The notes: a model not told the origin generated them from the sequence alone. A stretch of 64,000 nt of DNA from Novosphingobium fluoreni (GCF_014196615.1 NZ_JACIDY010000009.1:95049-159048); one strand, 5' to 3'. Numbered from the stretch's first letter, positions 1 through 8,434 are shown. Numbers and translations are program-made.

Positions 1-1314
1 TGTATCGCGTGAGGGTTCTTCCCACACCAGCGCCGCCTCGGCCTGCCCGTGCGGGATGGCCAGCTTCATGCGATCGCCATAGCCGCGCATCAACCGCGCC
101 CATTCGGTTACGAGCACTGGCTCGATCCACGCGCCGAGCCGGGTGAGCGCGCGCCAGATATGGCCAGGAACAGTGAGACTGCCCCATAAGCGAAGCGTCT
201 GGATGTCCAGCGTGAGGGTGTCGGTGGTGCGTGGAGGCCGCGTCCGGGTCGCGCGGAAGATGTGCTGCTCGCTGCCCGGATAGCGGATGAAGTTGGCGGG
301 CATATTGCTGATCGTCGTGGCCGCCTCGCCAATTGCGGCGGCGACCGCTGCGCCGCGCGGACTGACGAAACTCGCGCCGGGACGGAGATCGAGCGCTGCG
401 ACCTGATCGGCGAGCAGGGCACGGAACCCCAATTTGGCGAAGCCGAGCCCATCAGGTCCGCTGTTCTTCGGTGCCTGCGGTAGCTGCGCGCGCACAAGTG
501 GCACATACATGCGGATCCAGTTGAGCGCGACGAGCCCCAGCGGCACCTCCACCGCATCGGCGTCAGTGTCCGACGGCCGGGCGGCGGCTGGCGCCATGTC
601 GGCGATCCTTGCGATCGCGCGGAGCAATGCCAGCTTGTAGGTCGAGGATTTGTCGTCGCCGAGGATGATGCCGCGGATCAGCGGCAGCGCGCCGCTGCCG
701 TCGTCGGGCATCCGCAGTGCGACATGGGTCCAGCTGACGTCACCCCGACCGATCCGATCGCCGCTGGGGGTCGCGCGCAGCACCTCCACGCCGTTGAAGC
801 GCGCCAGCGCTTCGACTTCGCCCAGGCTGACCTCGAACATGGGCCGGTCCGGCGGCGCCTCTCCCTCGCGAAGCGACAGGAGCAAAAGCCCGCCGGGCTT
901 CATGAGCGTGGTGAGCTTGCGGAATGCGCGGGCGCGATCGACTGGCGCGATATGCTGCCATACCGCCGACACCAAGATTAGATCATAAGCGAGCCCGAGG
1001 CCATGGACCTTGCCCAGACCCGGCAGGCGATCGTCGAGCCAGCGTATGCTTAGCTCGGGGTGCCGGCGTATGGCTTCGGCGCGCATGGCACTCGCTGGTT
1101 CCACCGCAACCACTTCATAGCCGAGGCCGGCCAGCCAAGCGGCGTCGCGGCCGGATCCGGCGCCGATGTCCAGCGCGAGCTTGCCATCCCCGGTCTCGGG
1201 CAAAAGCCCACGCACCGGGTCATGGACGCGGACTAGTTCGGGATCATCGTAGCGCTGGGCAAGCTCCGCTGCCTGCGCATCATAGACAGCAATCGACGCT
1301 TCGCTCGCGTTCAT
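1..1314 (-). CDS. SAM-dependent methyltransferase with long C-terminal extension (3' end outside window)
   Basis: The frame is open from ATG at 1314 to the window edge (438 codons, no stop seen). Residues about 1-180 form a class I SAM-dependent methyltransferase. Motif I is LALDIGAGSGRDAAWLAGLG at about residues 40-60, followed by an acidic VVAVEPA strand and a PGGLLLLSLREG strand. The roughly 250 residues after this are not methyltransferase. They are helical, with an aromatic stretch near the window edge, and suggest a second enzymatic domain; some sphingomonad proteins fuse a methyltransferase to an HNH nuclease, but no HNH residues lie within the window. The substrate cannot be told. Its ATG overlaps the stop of the small upstream gene (ATGA), so the two are probably translationally coupled. 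The methyltransferase call is firm; the C-terminal function is unknown. Confidence 0.75.
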   Translation of the reverse strand, partial: MNASEASIAVYDAQAAELAQRYDDPELVRVHDPVRGLLPETGDGKLALDIGAGSGRDAAWLAGLGYEVVAVEPASAMRAEAIRRHPELSIRWLDDRLPGLGKVHGLGLAYDLILVSAVWQHIAPVDRARAFRKLTTLMKPGGLLLLSLREGEAPPDRPMFEVSLGEVEALARFNGVEVLRATPSGDRIGRGDVSWTHVALRMPDDGSGALPLIRGIILGDDKSSTYKLALLRAIARIADMAPAAARPSDTDADAVEVPLGLVALNWIRMYVPLVRAQLPQAPKNSGPDGLGFAKLGFRALLADQVAALDLRPGASFVSPRGAAVAAAIGEAATTISNMPANFIRYPGSEQHIFRATRTRPPRTTDTLTLDIQTLRLWGSLTVPGHIWRALTRLGAWIEPVLVTEWARLMRGYGDRMKLAIPHGQAEAALVWEEPSRDT

Positions 1315-1505
1315 GCTGGGGCACTCGTTCGGTACATGAGCGCCTCGAGCCGGTCGGCAATCCGGCGCCGCCGCTCGACCCCGGCCGTATCACCCGAGAG
1401 CGCCAAGGCGCGGATCCGCTCGGCGACGAAGCGGAGCGCGGCATCGCCGTACAGATTCTCGAGCGCGAGGGCTTCGGCCCAGCGGAATTGGTCCGGCGTC
1501 ATCAT
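1311..1505 (-). CDS. Small conserved protein, DUF6961-like
   Basis: This is a 64-residue protein beginning MMTPDQFRWAEALALE. It is helical and arginine-rich in its C-terminal half (AGVERRRRIADRLEAL). Its stop TGA at 1311-1313 overlaps the ATG of the methyltransferase gene. From memory it resembles DUF6961, a small family of unknown function found in sphingomonads. No catalytic motif or membrane segment is visible. Either of the two adjacent Met codons could be the start. Coupling to the methyltransferase is the best hint of its role. Confidence 0.6.
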   Translation of the reverse strand: MMTPDQFRWAEALALENLYGDAALRFVAERIRALALSGDTAGVERRRRIADRLEALMYRTSAPA

Positions 1506-1742
1506 TGCCGCGCCAAGCTATCAGATTCTCGGGCGCGCCAATAGCAGGCGTAACGGGGACCACCCGGTTAGCCTCACAATCAGAGTCTTCGATCCGCACA
1601 GGCAGATTAGCAGACGGTCGGCTGCTGGGGAGCGAAATTTGTTCTTTGAACGGCTTAGATGGGTCGAGGCCGGCAAAGGCGTCTACGCGCCCATTCCAGT
1701 CTTTCTGCCTGACGAGGCGAGACCCCGGGACCTGCCAACCGT

Positions 1743-2654
1743 TCATCCTGATGTGGAGGATACGCTCGACCTGGCGAAATGCGCGACAAGGAAATCGACG
1801 AACAGTCGGATCTTCAGGAATTTCGCGCGACCTGTCGGGAAGACGGCGTGCAGTTCCGGCGTGCGCCCGGCCCACCCATCCAGCACAGGGATAGCGCGGC
1901 CTTCATTGGCGATCGGCGCGACCAGCGCGTCGGTCGCCAGCATGAGCCCTCGGCCGGCCACCAGCGCCTCCAATAGCGCGGACGGGTCATCGGCGACCAT
2001 GATCGGCGCGATCGGATAGTCGCGGATCGCGCCGCCGTCGCTCAGGCCCCAGGCATGGCCGTCTTTGCGCTGCGCCAGTCGGTTGGCAAGCGTGGCATGG
2101 CCCATCAGATCCGCCGGACTTTGAGGGGTGCCGTGCCGTTCGACATATCCGGGCGCCGCATAGATGCGGTTGGGAAAACGGGTGAGTCTCCGCGCCATCA
2201 ATGTGCTGTCGGGAAGCGGCCCCATCCTGAGGGCAATATCGACATCGTCCGCCACCAGATCGGCCGAGCGATGATCCAGCATCAGGTCGAAGCGGATCTG
2301 CGGATGACGTTCCCCGAACGCGGTCAGCAATGGCGCGATCACGCCTGTCGCCAGCGAATGGGGCAGGCTGATCCTGATCCAGCCCGCAGCCTCGCCCTGC
2401 AGATCCCGAACGGCCTGTTCTGCCCTCACCAGTATATGCCCCCAGTCGCCCAGATGGCGGCGATATTCCGCACCTGCCTCCGACAGCGCCAGCGCGCGCG
2501 TCGTCCGATCGAACAGCCGCACGCCAAGCCTCTCCTCAAGCGTGCGGACGCGCCGGACGAGGTTGGTTTTGGGTTGCCGCAGGCGCGTCGCGGCGGCGGT
2601 GAAGCCCCCGAATTGCGCCACCGCCAGAAAGGCTAGCGTATCGTCAGCAGACAT
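1743..2654 (-). CDS. LysR-family transcriptional regulator
   Basis: This 303-residue protein has the usual LysR length and layout. The N-terminal winged helix-turn-helix is at about residues 1-60 (AFLAVAQFGGFTAAATRLRQ, then RRVRTLEERLGVRLFDRTTR). A LysR_substrate effector-binding domain follows from about residue 88 to 290. It is divergent from the exported MBL hydrolase gene that starts 101 bp away, and the space between holds a perfect dyad. LysR proteins commonly control the gene they diverge from, so the hydrolase gene is the likely target; this is inference. The inducer is unknown. Confidence 0.9.
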   Translation of the reverse strand: MSADDTLAFLAVAQFGGFTAAATRLRQPKTNLVRRVRTLEERLGVRLFDRTTRALALSEAGAEYRRHLGDWGHILVRAEQAVRDLQGEAAGWIRISLPHSLATGVIAPLLTAFGERHPQIRFDLMLDHRSADLVADDVDIALRMGPLPDSTLMARRLTRFPNRIYAAPGYVERHGTPQSPADLMGHATLANRLAQRKDGHAWGLSDGGAIRDYPIAPIMVADDPSALLEALVAGRGLMLATDALVAPIANEGRAIPVLDGWAGRTPELHAVFPTGRAKFLKIRLFVDFLVAHFARSSVSSTSG

Positions 2655-2695
2655 AAGGCACCTTATTAGACCGATAACGGTCCATTGAATACCAT

Positions 2696-2709
2696 ATTAG
2701 CCCGCTAAT
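2696..2709. promoter_or_regulatory. Dyad in the LysR/MBL divergent promoter region
   Basis: ATTAGCCCGCTAAT is a perfect inverted repeat with 6-bp arms (ATTAGC/GCTAAT) and a 2-bp centre. It lies between the divergent LysR gene and the hydrolase gene. LysR sites are typically interrupted dyads of the form T-N11-A, and this dyad has T at its second position and A 11 nt further on. Assignment as the regulator's site is inference. Confidence 0.5.
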
Positions 2710-2755
2710 CGCGCGCCGAATTTACGTCTATCTGTCTGCTGGCAAGGAGACGAAC

Positions 2756-3697
2756 ATGAGCATCGGCAAGACATTGATCGCAGCAGCGGTGCTCGCCGCC
2801 ACGGCAGCATCCGCGCAGGATGCACCGGCATGGCCGCAGGCGCCGGGCTATTACCGCATGCAGCTTGGCGATTTCCGGGTGACGGTGCTGTCCGACGGCG
2901 CGGTCGACCGCGATCTGCCCGCGATCATGAGCGATCCGGATACGGTCCGCGCGCGCTATCAGGCGCAGCATCAGGCATTGCCAGCGCGCCTATCGATCAA
3001 TTGCTATCTGATCGACACCGGCGAGCATCGCATCTTGGTCGATACCGGCGCTGGCGAACTGTTCGGCAACGGCGTTGCGGGGCACCTCGTCGCCAATCTG
3101 CGCAGCGCTGGTTATGCGCCTGAAGACATTGACACGGTCCTGCTGACGCACATCCATGGCGACCATTCCGGCGGCCTGTCGATCGCCGGGCAGCGCCTGT
3201 TCCCAAACGCTACTGCCTATGTCGATGCGGCCGATCCGGCCCTGTGGCTGAGCAAGGCGCAGGAAGCCGCCGCGCCGGTCGCGCGACGGGCTACATTCGG
3301 GCAATCGCAGAAGACCGTAGGGCCTTATGTCGTCGCGGGCCGCCTGAAGACATTTACCGCACCCGCCACGCTGTTCCCAGGCGTTCGCGCCATCCCGCTG
3401 CGTGGCCATACGCCCGGCCAGAGCGGCTATGTAATCGAGAGCCAGGGCCAACGGCTGCTGCTGTCGGGCGATGTCATCCACTCGGCCGAAGTGCAGTTTC
3501 GCGATCCGGCCGTGACGATCCACTACGATGTCGATCCCAAGGCGGCGGCGGCAACGCGCGAGGCAATCCTTGCCGAAACTGCTGCCAATGGCATCCTGGT
3601 CGGCGGCGCGCATATCGCATTTCCGGGCCTCGGCCACGTCACCCGGGAAACGAAAGGCTATTCCTGGGTACCGCTGCCATGGTCATCGCAGCCTTGA
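2756..3697 (+). CDS. Exported MBL-fold metallo-hydrolase
   Basis: This is a 313-residue protein. The N-terminal signal peptide (KTLIAAAVLAATAASAQ) has likely cleavage after about residue 21, so the product is periplasmic or secreted. The zinc-binding motif THIHGDHSGG (HxHxDH) is at about residues 124-133. Later metal ligands are RGHTPGQSGY, LLLSGDVIH and GGAHIAFPG. This arrangement is shared by lactonase-like and other MBL hydrolases, and the substrate (lactone, ester or other) cannot be read from sequence. It is divergent from a LysR gene that may regulate it. The start is supported by an upstream AAGGAG. Confidence 0.88.
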   Translation: MSIGKTLIAAAVLAATAASAQDAPAWPQAPGYYRMQLGDFRVTVLSDGAVDRDLPAIMSDPDTVRARYQAQHQALPARLSINCYLIDTGEHRILVDTGAGELFGNGVAGHLVANLRSAGYAPEDIDTVLLTHIHGDHSGGLSIAGQRLFPNATAYVDAADPALWLSKAQEAAAPVARRATFGQSQKTVGPYVVAGRLKTFTAPATLFPGVRAIPLRGHTPGQSGYVIESQGQRLLLSGDVIHSAEVQFRDPAVTIHYDVDPKAAAATREAILAETAANGILVGGAHIAFPGLGHVTRETKGYSWVPLPWSSQP

Positions 3698-4160
3698 GCA
3701 GATTGATCGTGTGGACATGAAGGAAACGCTCGAAACGCAACGCACAATGTCAACCCGCCTCCGAATAGGGTCGGCGGGCCCTATCCTTGGGCCTCATCCT
3801 TGGTCAGTGGCAGCTATCCCCGTAATCTGGACCTGAACCGGACATTCGCCTAACGGCCCGTCTTGGGCGTGCAGAATGGGAAAGGAGACGGACCGCACCT
3901 GGGAGCGTAAAATTGGGTGCTGAACGGCGGCAAAGGGTCGTTCACGGCGAGCTACCGATTTGCGCCGCTTGGATGACTTACGCCAATCATCTCAACACGG
4001 AGCGCGCGCTATAGGTGTGACGTCAGCTGTGTCCGATGTGTTGGAGTTTCGCGGCTAGATTTTGGGCCCGGGGCCTTGCTCATTGAACTCGGAGCGTTCT
4101 CGCTGCGAGGATTCCTTTCGATGACATAGTGGGCATCGCCGGAATTTGCGACAAAACCCC
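3698..4160. other. Intergenic region, no gene seen
   Basis: These 463 bp lie between two convergent genes. No credible coding frame was found. The region contains one copy of a dispersed repeat at about 3802-3850. The rest shows no clear terminator or RNA. Confidence 0.5.
3802..3850. repeat. Dispersed intergenic repeat, family B (partial copy)
   Basis: GGTCAGTGGCAGCTAT followed 15 nt later by GAACCGGACATTCGCC resembles 36337-36374, where GGTAACTGGCAGTTAT is followed by GAACCCGACGTTCGCC. The beginning of the copy near 23555 is also similar. It looks like one family of short non-coding repeats scattered between genes. Confidence 0.5.
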
Positions 4161-4571
4161 TTAAAAGACAATCGCACCTGAGCGGTACAATTCGAGCACC
4201 CGCCGCTGATCGATAAATCTCGGGTTTTCCAAAACAACCTGCTCCGGAAACGTTTCGAAGAATGAGTGCTGTTCCACACCGAGGATCGGCCGGCGACCAG
4301 AGAATTGATGTGCGGTCAGATCATAAAGAAGGCCGTCGCATCTAACCCAGAAGTGATGCTCATTCTTGCGCGGCTTCGTGCCCTTGATGACCTCCGCAGT
4401 AAGGCCGTACTTCTCAGCTATGAGGTAACTGAACATCCGAGAGGCTCCTTCGCAGCAGTTGTGCGGGTAGGAGTATGCAAACGGAAACCGGATCCGCCGC
4501 GTCGAACGATTGACTTCGAGAAAGCCAATCAGCGCCGCGGCCGACGCTGCGAGCTCTTCTGGCCTATGCAT
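4161..4571 (-). CDS. Transglutaminase-like (Cys-His-Asp) protein, function unknown
   Basis: This 136-residue protein starts at ATG 4571, whose codon lies just inside the end of the upstream MBL gene (8-nt overlap). A longer frame to 4646 would run deep into that gene and is unlikely. Candidate catalytic residues are Cys in PHNCCEGASRMF (about residue 40), His in NEHHFWVRCDG and Asp in LLYDLTAHQF. Their order and spacing fit a papain/transglutaminase-like fold. Small bacterial proteins with a C...HxW...DxTxxQF pattern are widespread and uncharacterised. Overlap with the MBL gene argues that the two products act together, as protease, deamidase or amide-forming enzyme; the reaction is not known. 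Confidence 0.65.
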   Translation of the reverse strand: MHRPEELAASAAALIGFLEVNRSTRRIRFPFAYSYPHNCCEGASRMFSYLIAEKYGLTAEVIKGTKPRKNEHHFWVRCDGLLYDLTAHQFSGRRPILGVEQHSFFETFPEQVVLENPRFIDQRRVLELYRSGAIVF

Positions 4572-6171
4572 TTGAACGAAACCTATAGGCGCCGCGGATC
4601 GACCAGCCATGGAAGGCATCGACCTGTTTGGGATTGTGAGGGGCAAAATCCATCAGCACAGGCTCATCAGGATGCCCAAGTTTGCCCGCTGGATCGGAAC
4701 AGAAAATGCTCGCCCACGGCAAAAGCTTGGCCGCGATGCCGCTATGCCAGTTGGCACGCGATCCATGATGCATCACCTGGAAAAACCCGGCGCGCTGCAG
4801 ACGGCCATGAGGTCTGTAAAAGCCCTCGAAGCCTTGCCACTGTTTAGCTGTCTTGAGGTAGCCGTCGCCGGTGAAGATCTGCCCGAACCGATCTGACGTG
4901 AGCCATTCTGCAGGAACGGAGCTGCGCACGGGATCGAGCCGGTGACGCAGGGTATACTGCGCCGCCCATTCCAGTTCGACGTCGCCAATCGGCCCGCTGT
5001 AAAGGAAAAGCGATATCTTGTTGCGCCGTTCAGCGGAGATCTTCTTCGATCTTGGCGTCTTGAATTGGGCATCGTAGATTGTCGTCAGCCCATCCAGCGC
5101 CGCCTTGCGGCCGGCATCGGTTTTTGCAGCGAGAAGCTGCCCCGCCAGGTCCTGCGCGTCGGACTTGAATTTGATCGTAGCGAGACCTGCAAGGCTGGCA
5201 TCGTTATAGGGCACAAACTCCCAGGCACGATCAACCGTGATCACCTGGCCAGGGCGCAGAACCTCGACATTACCGTAGGATGGCTGCAACTCTCCTGCCA
5301 GACTATCATCGATCGCATTGGGATCTTCGTATTCTTTGAGCGGGTCGGCTTTCCACACGACCTCTGAGAAACCAGATGACGAGCCGTCCGGATCAGTGTC
5401 TTCGGGAGGTGGGAGCGGTTCCGCTGCAGGCCCCTCTCCTGTGGGTGGAACCATGAGTATCCGCTCGATCTCCACGCCCTCAATGCCCCTGAGGAAACCA
5501 GAAGGATCAAGCAGGAACCCGAGCAGATCACTCCCCGCGCCCGCGCCCTCTTCCAGCGCGACGACGATGCTGTCCCAGCGGGACAGATAGGGAAGCAGGA
5601 ATGTGTCGACGGAAAATGTTCTCAACAAGTCGACCATCCCGCTGAGATGATCCTCGTCGAAGTGGGAAAGCGCAACAAGATCCAGACGTGGTCGGGTTCC
5701 AGAGGACCCGGGACTGGCTTGCTCTGATGCCAGGGCCATGATTTCACGGCGTACCCTGTCCCCGTTTTTCGTACTCGACTTGCCGCGTTCGGTACCGCAG
5801 TCGAAGACCCAGCGGTATGGATCCTTCCCCTTGCGCGTGATGAACCCTGAACAGAAGATGCCCTGCCCAACCGGATGGTAGGAATAGCGGAAGCGTAGGT
5901 AGGGATCATCAAGCCAGGACCAGATGGATTTGTCGATCCAATCCAGGCGCTTTTCCCAACCACCACAGAACATGAATTCAAGCAACTCTGGTACCTTGGT
6001 CACAGGATACTTGGCCTCGTCACCATATCGCACACCACGGGCGATGTCGGAGATCAGGTTGTGATGGATGGTGCGCGACGGATGCGAAAATGCCGCGATG
6101 ACTTCCTGCTGGCTACAACCAAGGCTCAATAGACCCTTTATCAGCCCGATCTCACTTCGGCTTAGCGACAA
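4564..6171 (-). CDS. MBL-fold hydrolase with N-terminal helical/HTH-like region
   Basis: This is a 535-residue protein. Residues 1-50 are helical and HTH-like (SRSEIGLIKGLLSLGCSQQE, then SRTIHHNLISDIARG), similar to the N-terminal segments of some phage and island-encoded proteins. The MBL core starts near residue 110. It carries LVALSHFDEDHLSG (HxDxDH) at about residue 170 and FFQVMHHGSRANWH near residue 475, as in ComEC/Rec2-type MBL domains. There is no signal peptide or membrane segment, so it is cytosolic. An acidic, Pro-rich linker follows the first part of the core. It is the first gene of a two-gene operon with the transglutaminase-like gene and lies beside an integrase and attachment-like site. 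A defence or mobile-element role is possible but unproven. Confidence 0.8.
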   Translation of the reverse strand: MSLSRSEIGLIKGLLSLGCSQQEVIAAFSHPSRTIHHNLISDIARGVRYGDEAKYPVTKVPELLEFMFCGGWEKRLDWIDKSIWSWLDDPYLRFRYSYHPVGQGIFCSGFITRKGKDPYRWVFDCGTERGKSSTKNGDRVRREIMALASEQASPGSSGTRPRLDLVALSHFDEDHLSGMVDLLRTFSVDTFLLPYLSRWDSIVVALEEGAGAGSDLLGFLLDPSGFLRGIEGVEIERILMVPPTGEGPAAEPLPPPEDTDPDGSSSGFSEVVWKADPLKEYEDPNAIDDSLAGELQPSYGNVEVLRPGQVITVDRAWEFVPYNDASLAGLATIKFKSDAQDLAGQLLAAKTDAGRKAALDGLTTIYDAQFKTPRSKKISAERRNKISLFLYSGPIGDVELEWAAQYTLRHRLDPVRSSVPAEWLTSDRFGQIFTGDGYLKTAKQWQGFEGFYRPHGRLQRAGFFQVMHHGSRANWHSGIAAKLLPWASIFCSDPAGKLGHPDEPVLMDFAPHNPKQVDAFHGWSIRGAYRFRSNA

Positions 6172-6705
6172 CCTGTCCCCCTATCGACGCCTCAACCATC
6201 GCGAGTTGGATGATCCGTTCAGAGATGTCACTGACCATCTGCCTGTAATAGTGGAAAAATCCTCCCTTATTTTAGTAGTTACGCCTTGCGACCGAGAACA
6301 AATCGTCACGCGCCGGACCGGCAATTCCGGTCCGGCGCCAGTCATCCGTCCTGCTTTGCAGTACCTTGAAGTCGAAGCCATGGCGAAGACCAGAGGTGCC
6401 AGAAAAGCGGAAGGTCTGCATCTGGCGAGCAGAAGTTGGCGGCTGAATGACTGACTAGGGTCGAGCGCCGACTTTGGCCAGGTATGCGCGCCGGGCGACA
6501 ATCCCGCCGCACCGGCCAGGGTTGCGGTCGGATGAATGAAGCGGCGGCAGGTTGAGCCGGAATCAATGATCTGTTATGAGAAAGTTAATAGCAGTTCTAC
6601 CTCTTGTGAGACTCGAACCGCTTCAGAAAGCGTATTCGCGGGCCACCGTTGTGGTCATTAAGTAGTCTCAATAGGTATTAGATTTTTCTTTCAAAATCAT
6701 ACGCT
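6172..6705. other. Intergenic region with perfect hairpin
   Basis: The 534 bp upstream of the MBL gene contain no convincing gene. It holds a long perfect hairpin at 6310-6338 and an AT-rich stretch near 6650-6700 just before the attachment-like site. The promoter of the MBL operon should lie near 6172-6280, where the sequence turns AT-rich (TTATTTTAGTAGTTACGCC near 6270). Confidence 0.45.
6310..6338. repeat. Perfect 12-bp-arm inverted repeat
   Basis: GCGCCGGACCGG, loop CAATT, then CCGGTCCGGCGC. No T-run follows on either strand, so this is not a typical intrinsic terminator. It may be a palindromic intergenic element or a protein-binding or cruciform site. Confidence 0.7.
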
Positions 6706-6733
6706 AGAGGTGTGATTCCTCTTCTGGGCACCA
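6706..6733 (+). other. tRNA 3'-end-like segment, candidate attachment site of the integrase
   Basis: Positions 6706-6733 have the geometry of a tRNA 3' end: T-stem AGAGG, 7-nt loop TGTGATT, CCTCT, a 7-nt acceptor strand TCTGGGC, then ACCA. The loop lacks the canonical TTC and no matching 5' acceptor strand (GCCCAGA) lies upstream, so no tRNA is encoded here. P4-type integrases recombine at tRNA 3' ends and usually lie directly downstream in the same direction, as here. It is therefore a plausible att half-site or remnant. The partner site was not found in the window. Confidence 0.5.
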
Positions 6734-6736
6734 GAA

Positions 6737-6781
6737 ACGCTCCCGGTACAGTCCGGGAGCGTCCAGCAAGCGGCTGGTTTT
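6737..6781. terminator. Two adjacent hairpins, the second followed by a T-run
   Basis: ACGCTCCCGG (6737-6746) pairs perfectly with CCGGGAGCGT (6753-6762). Directly after it, CCAGC and GCTGG flank a short loop and are followed by TTTT. Together they could end transcription coming from the tRNA side before the integrase gene. The call rests on sequence only. Confidence 0.4.
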
Positions 6782-6845
6782 ACAGCAAAATTCGATGGAA
6801 ATTCGCCGACTAATCGTCCGGCGACAGCCACCGGAATACAGCGAC

Positions 6846-6867
6846 AACACCAACATTTGTTGGTGTT
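6846..6867. promoter_or_regulatory. Perfect dyad upstream of the integrase gene
   Basis: AACACCAACA, centre TT, then TGTTGGTGTT is a perfect 10-bp-arm dyad ending 42 bp before the integrase start codon. A related TGTTGGTGGT follows immediately. This is a good candidate for an operator or excisionase/integrase arm site; the binding protein is unknown. Confidence 0.45.
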
Positions 6868-6909
6868 ATTGTTGGTGGTGGATCGACCCGGCCTAGCTGG
6901 GAAATCGAT

Positions 6910-8139
6910 ATGCTGTCTCACCTTAGAATCACCGCCGCCAAGCCCGCGGCGAAGCCATTCAACCTCTCCGATGGCCAGGGGCTGTTCCTCACGGTCCAGC
7001 CCAACGGCTCCAAACTCTGGAAACTGAGCTTCCGACATCTGGGCAAGCAGAAAACGCTGCACCTCGGTCTTTGGCCGGACGTCGGACTGGCCGATGCGAG
7101 AGAGCGACGCGACGAAGCGCGGCGCCGGATCGCCGCAGGTCTCGACCCGGCGGTTGAGAAAAAGCGGGCGCGAGTCGCCGCCAAGGTGGCGGCTGCGAAC
7201 ACCTTCAAGGATGTTGCCAATGAATGGGTCCAGAAGTGCGAGCGAGAGGGGCGCGCGGAGATCACACTAAGCAAGATCCGTTGGCTCCTCGGCATGGCCT
7301 ATCCGATAATCGGCAGTCTCCCGATCGCAAATATCACGCCACAGGAGGTGTTGGCCGTGCTTCGCAAGGTCGAATCCGATGGGCGCTATGAAAGCGCCCG
7401 CCGCATGCGGAGCGTACTCAGCCGCGTGTTCCGGTACGGCGTCGCTACCGTGCGATGCCAAAAGGACGTTGCCGCCGATCTTCGCGGCGCCATCGCCACC
7501 CCCCGCGTGAAGCACCTGGCAGCCATCACCAACCCGGTCCAGGTCGGCAAGCTCCTCCGGGCCATCGATGGCTATGAGGGTCAGATGGTGACGCTGATGG
7601 CGCTCAAGCTTTCACCGCACCTGTTCGTCCGGCCGGGCGAACTGAGGCAAGCGCAGTGGAGCGAGTTCGATTGCGACAAGGCCGTGTGGTATCTGTCAGC
7701 CGAGCGGATGAAGATGCGGCGACCGCATCGCGTCCCGTTGTCACGTCAGGTGCTGGAACTGATCGAGGAGTTGCGGGACCATACTGGCCACCGCGATTAC
7801 CTGTTTCCATGCATGGGCAATCCGAAGCGGCCGATGTCCGAAAATGCGATCAATCAGGCGCTGCGCCGCCTTGGTTACAGCCAGCAGGAAATGACCGCGC
7901 ATGGCTTCCGCGCCATGGCGGCAACGCTGCTCAATGAAATGGGCATCTGGAACCCGGACGCGATCGAGAAGCAACTCGCCCACCTGGACGCCAGCGCGGT
8001 GCGACGCGCGTATACCCGCGGAGAATATTGGGACGAGCGCGTCCGGATGATGCAACATTGGTCAGATCATCTCGATGAGCTCCGCAACGCGGGCAAGATC
8101 CTGCGTCCTGACTTCGGTGCCGGTCGCAGCGCAGGATAG
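6910..8139 (+). CDS. Tyrosine recombinase, P4-type integrase
   Basis: This is a 409-residue integrase of typical P4-family length. The N-terminal DUF4102 arm-binding domain occupies about residues 1-95 (DGQGLFLTVQPNGSKLWKLS, then LGLWPDVGLADARERRDEAR). A core-binding SAM-like domain spans about 100-190 and the catalytic domain about 200-390. Catalytic residues visible are Arg in FVRPGELRQAQW, His-x-x-Arg in TAHGFRAMA, His in QLAHLD and a Tyr in RRAYTRGEYWD. It lies beside a tRNA-end-like site and upstream of conjugation-gene remnants, so it probably integrated the element whose transfer genes have since been lost. It looks intact. Confidence 0.93.
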   Translation: MLSHLRITAAKPAAKPFNLSDGQGLFLTVQPNGSKLWKLSFRHLGKQKTLHLGLWPDVGLADARERRDEARRRIAAGLDPAVEKKRARVAAKVAAANTFKDVANEWVQKCEREGRAEITLSKIRWLLGMAYPIIGSLPIANITPQEVLAVLRKVESDGRYESARRMRSVLSRVFRYGVATVRCQKDVAADLRGAIATPRVKHLAAITNPVQVGKLLRAIDGYEGQMVTLMALKLSPHLFVRPGELRQAQWSEFDCDKAVWYLSAERMKMRRPHRVPLSRQVLELIEELRDHTGHRDYLFPCMGNPKRPMSENAINQALRRLGYSQQEMTAHGFRAMAATLLNEMGIWNPDAIEKQLAHLDASAVRRAYTRGEYWDERVRMMQHWSDHLDELRNAGKILRPDFGAGRSAG

Positions 8140-8200
8140 GCCGACAAGTCAGCGGGGCGCGACCATCGATCGCGCCCCGCGGATCCCTGCGCATAGCGCT

Positions 8201-8434
8201 TCAGCGATGGGTGGGCGGCAGATAAGGGTCCGCCGGTGGAGTGTCTTCTCCTAGGAGCGCCAGCACGCTGCGATATTTGACGAGCATGGCACGACCGACT
8301 TTTACGGTTTCGATGTCGCCTGACTGAATTAGCTCATAGATGCGTGAGCGGCTGAGGCTGGTAATACGCGCCGCCGTTGCCACACGCACGGTTATTGGCA
8401 CCAAACGGCGGTCGCTCGCTGGGGGTTCGCTCAT
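8201..8434 (-). CDS. Excisionase-like helix-turn-helix protein
   Basis: This 77-residue protein has a MerR/excisionase-type winged helix: TAARITSLSRSRIYELIQSG, then DIETVKVGRAMLVKYRSV. Such proteins bind DNA at element ends or regulate transfer genes. Its ATG lies inside the end of the DUF2274 gene (4-nt overlap), so it is the last gene of the trb-end gene group. It is convergent with the integrase gene (61-bp gap). A directionality factor or a transcription regulator both fit. Confidence 0.8.
   Translation of the reverse strand: MSEPPASDRRLVPITVRVATAARITSLSRSRIYELIQSGDIETVKVGRAMLVKYRSVLALLGEDTPPADPYLPPTHR

Noticed and set aside
4055..4279. Small minus-strand frame with a CPLCH motif
   Set aside because: It overlaps the end of the transglutaminase-like gene in another frame. 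A single Cys pair in a basic, low-complexity frame is not evidence of a zinc ribbon.
6706..6733. A complete tRNA gene
   Set aside because: Only the 3' half geometry is present; there is no matching 5' acceptor, D-arm or anticodon arm upstream and the T-loop is non-canonical.
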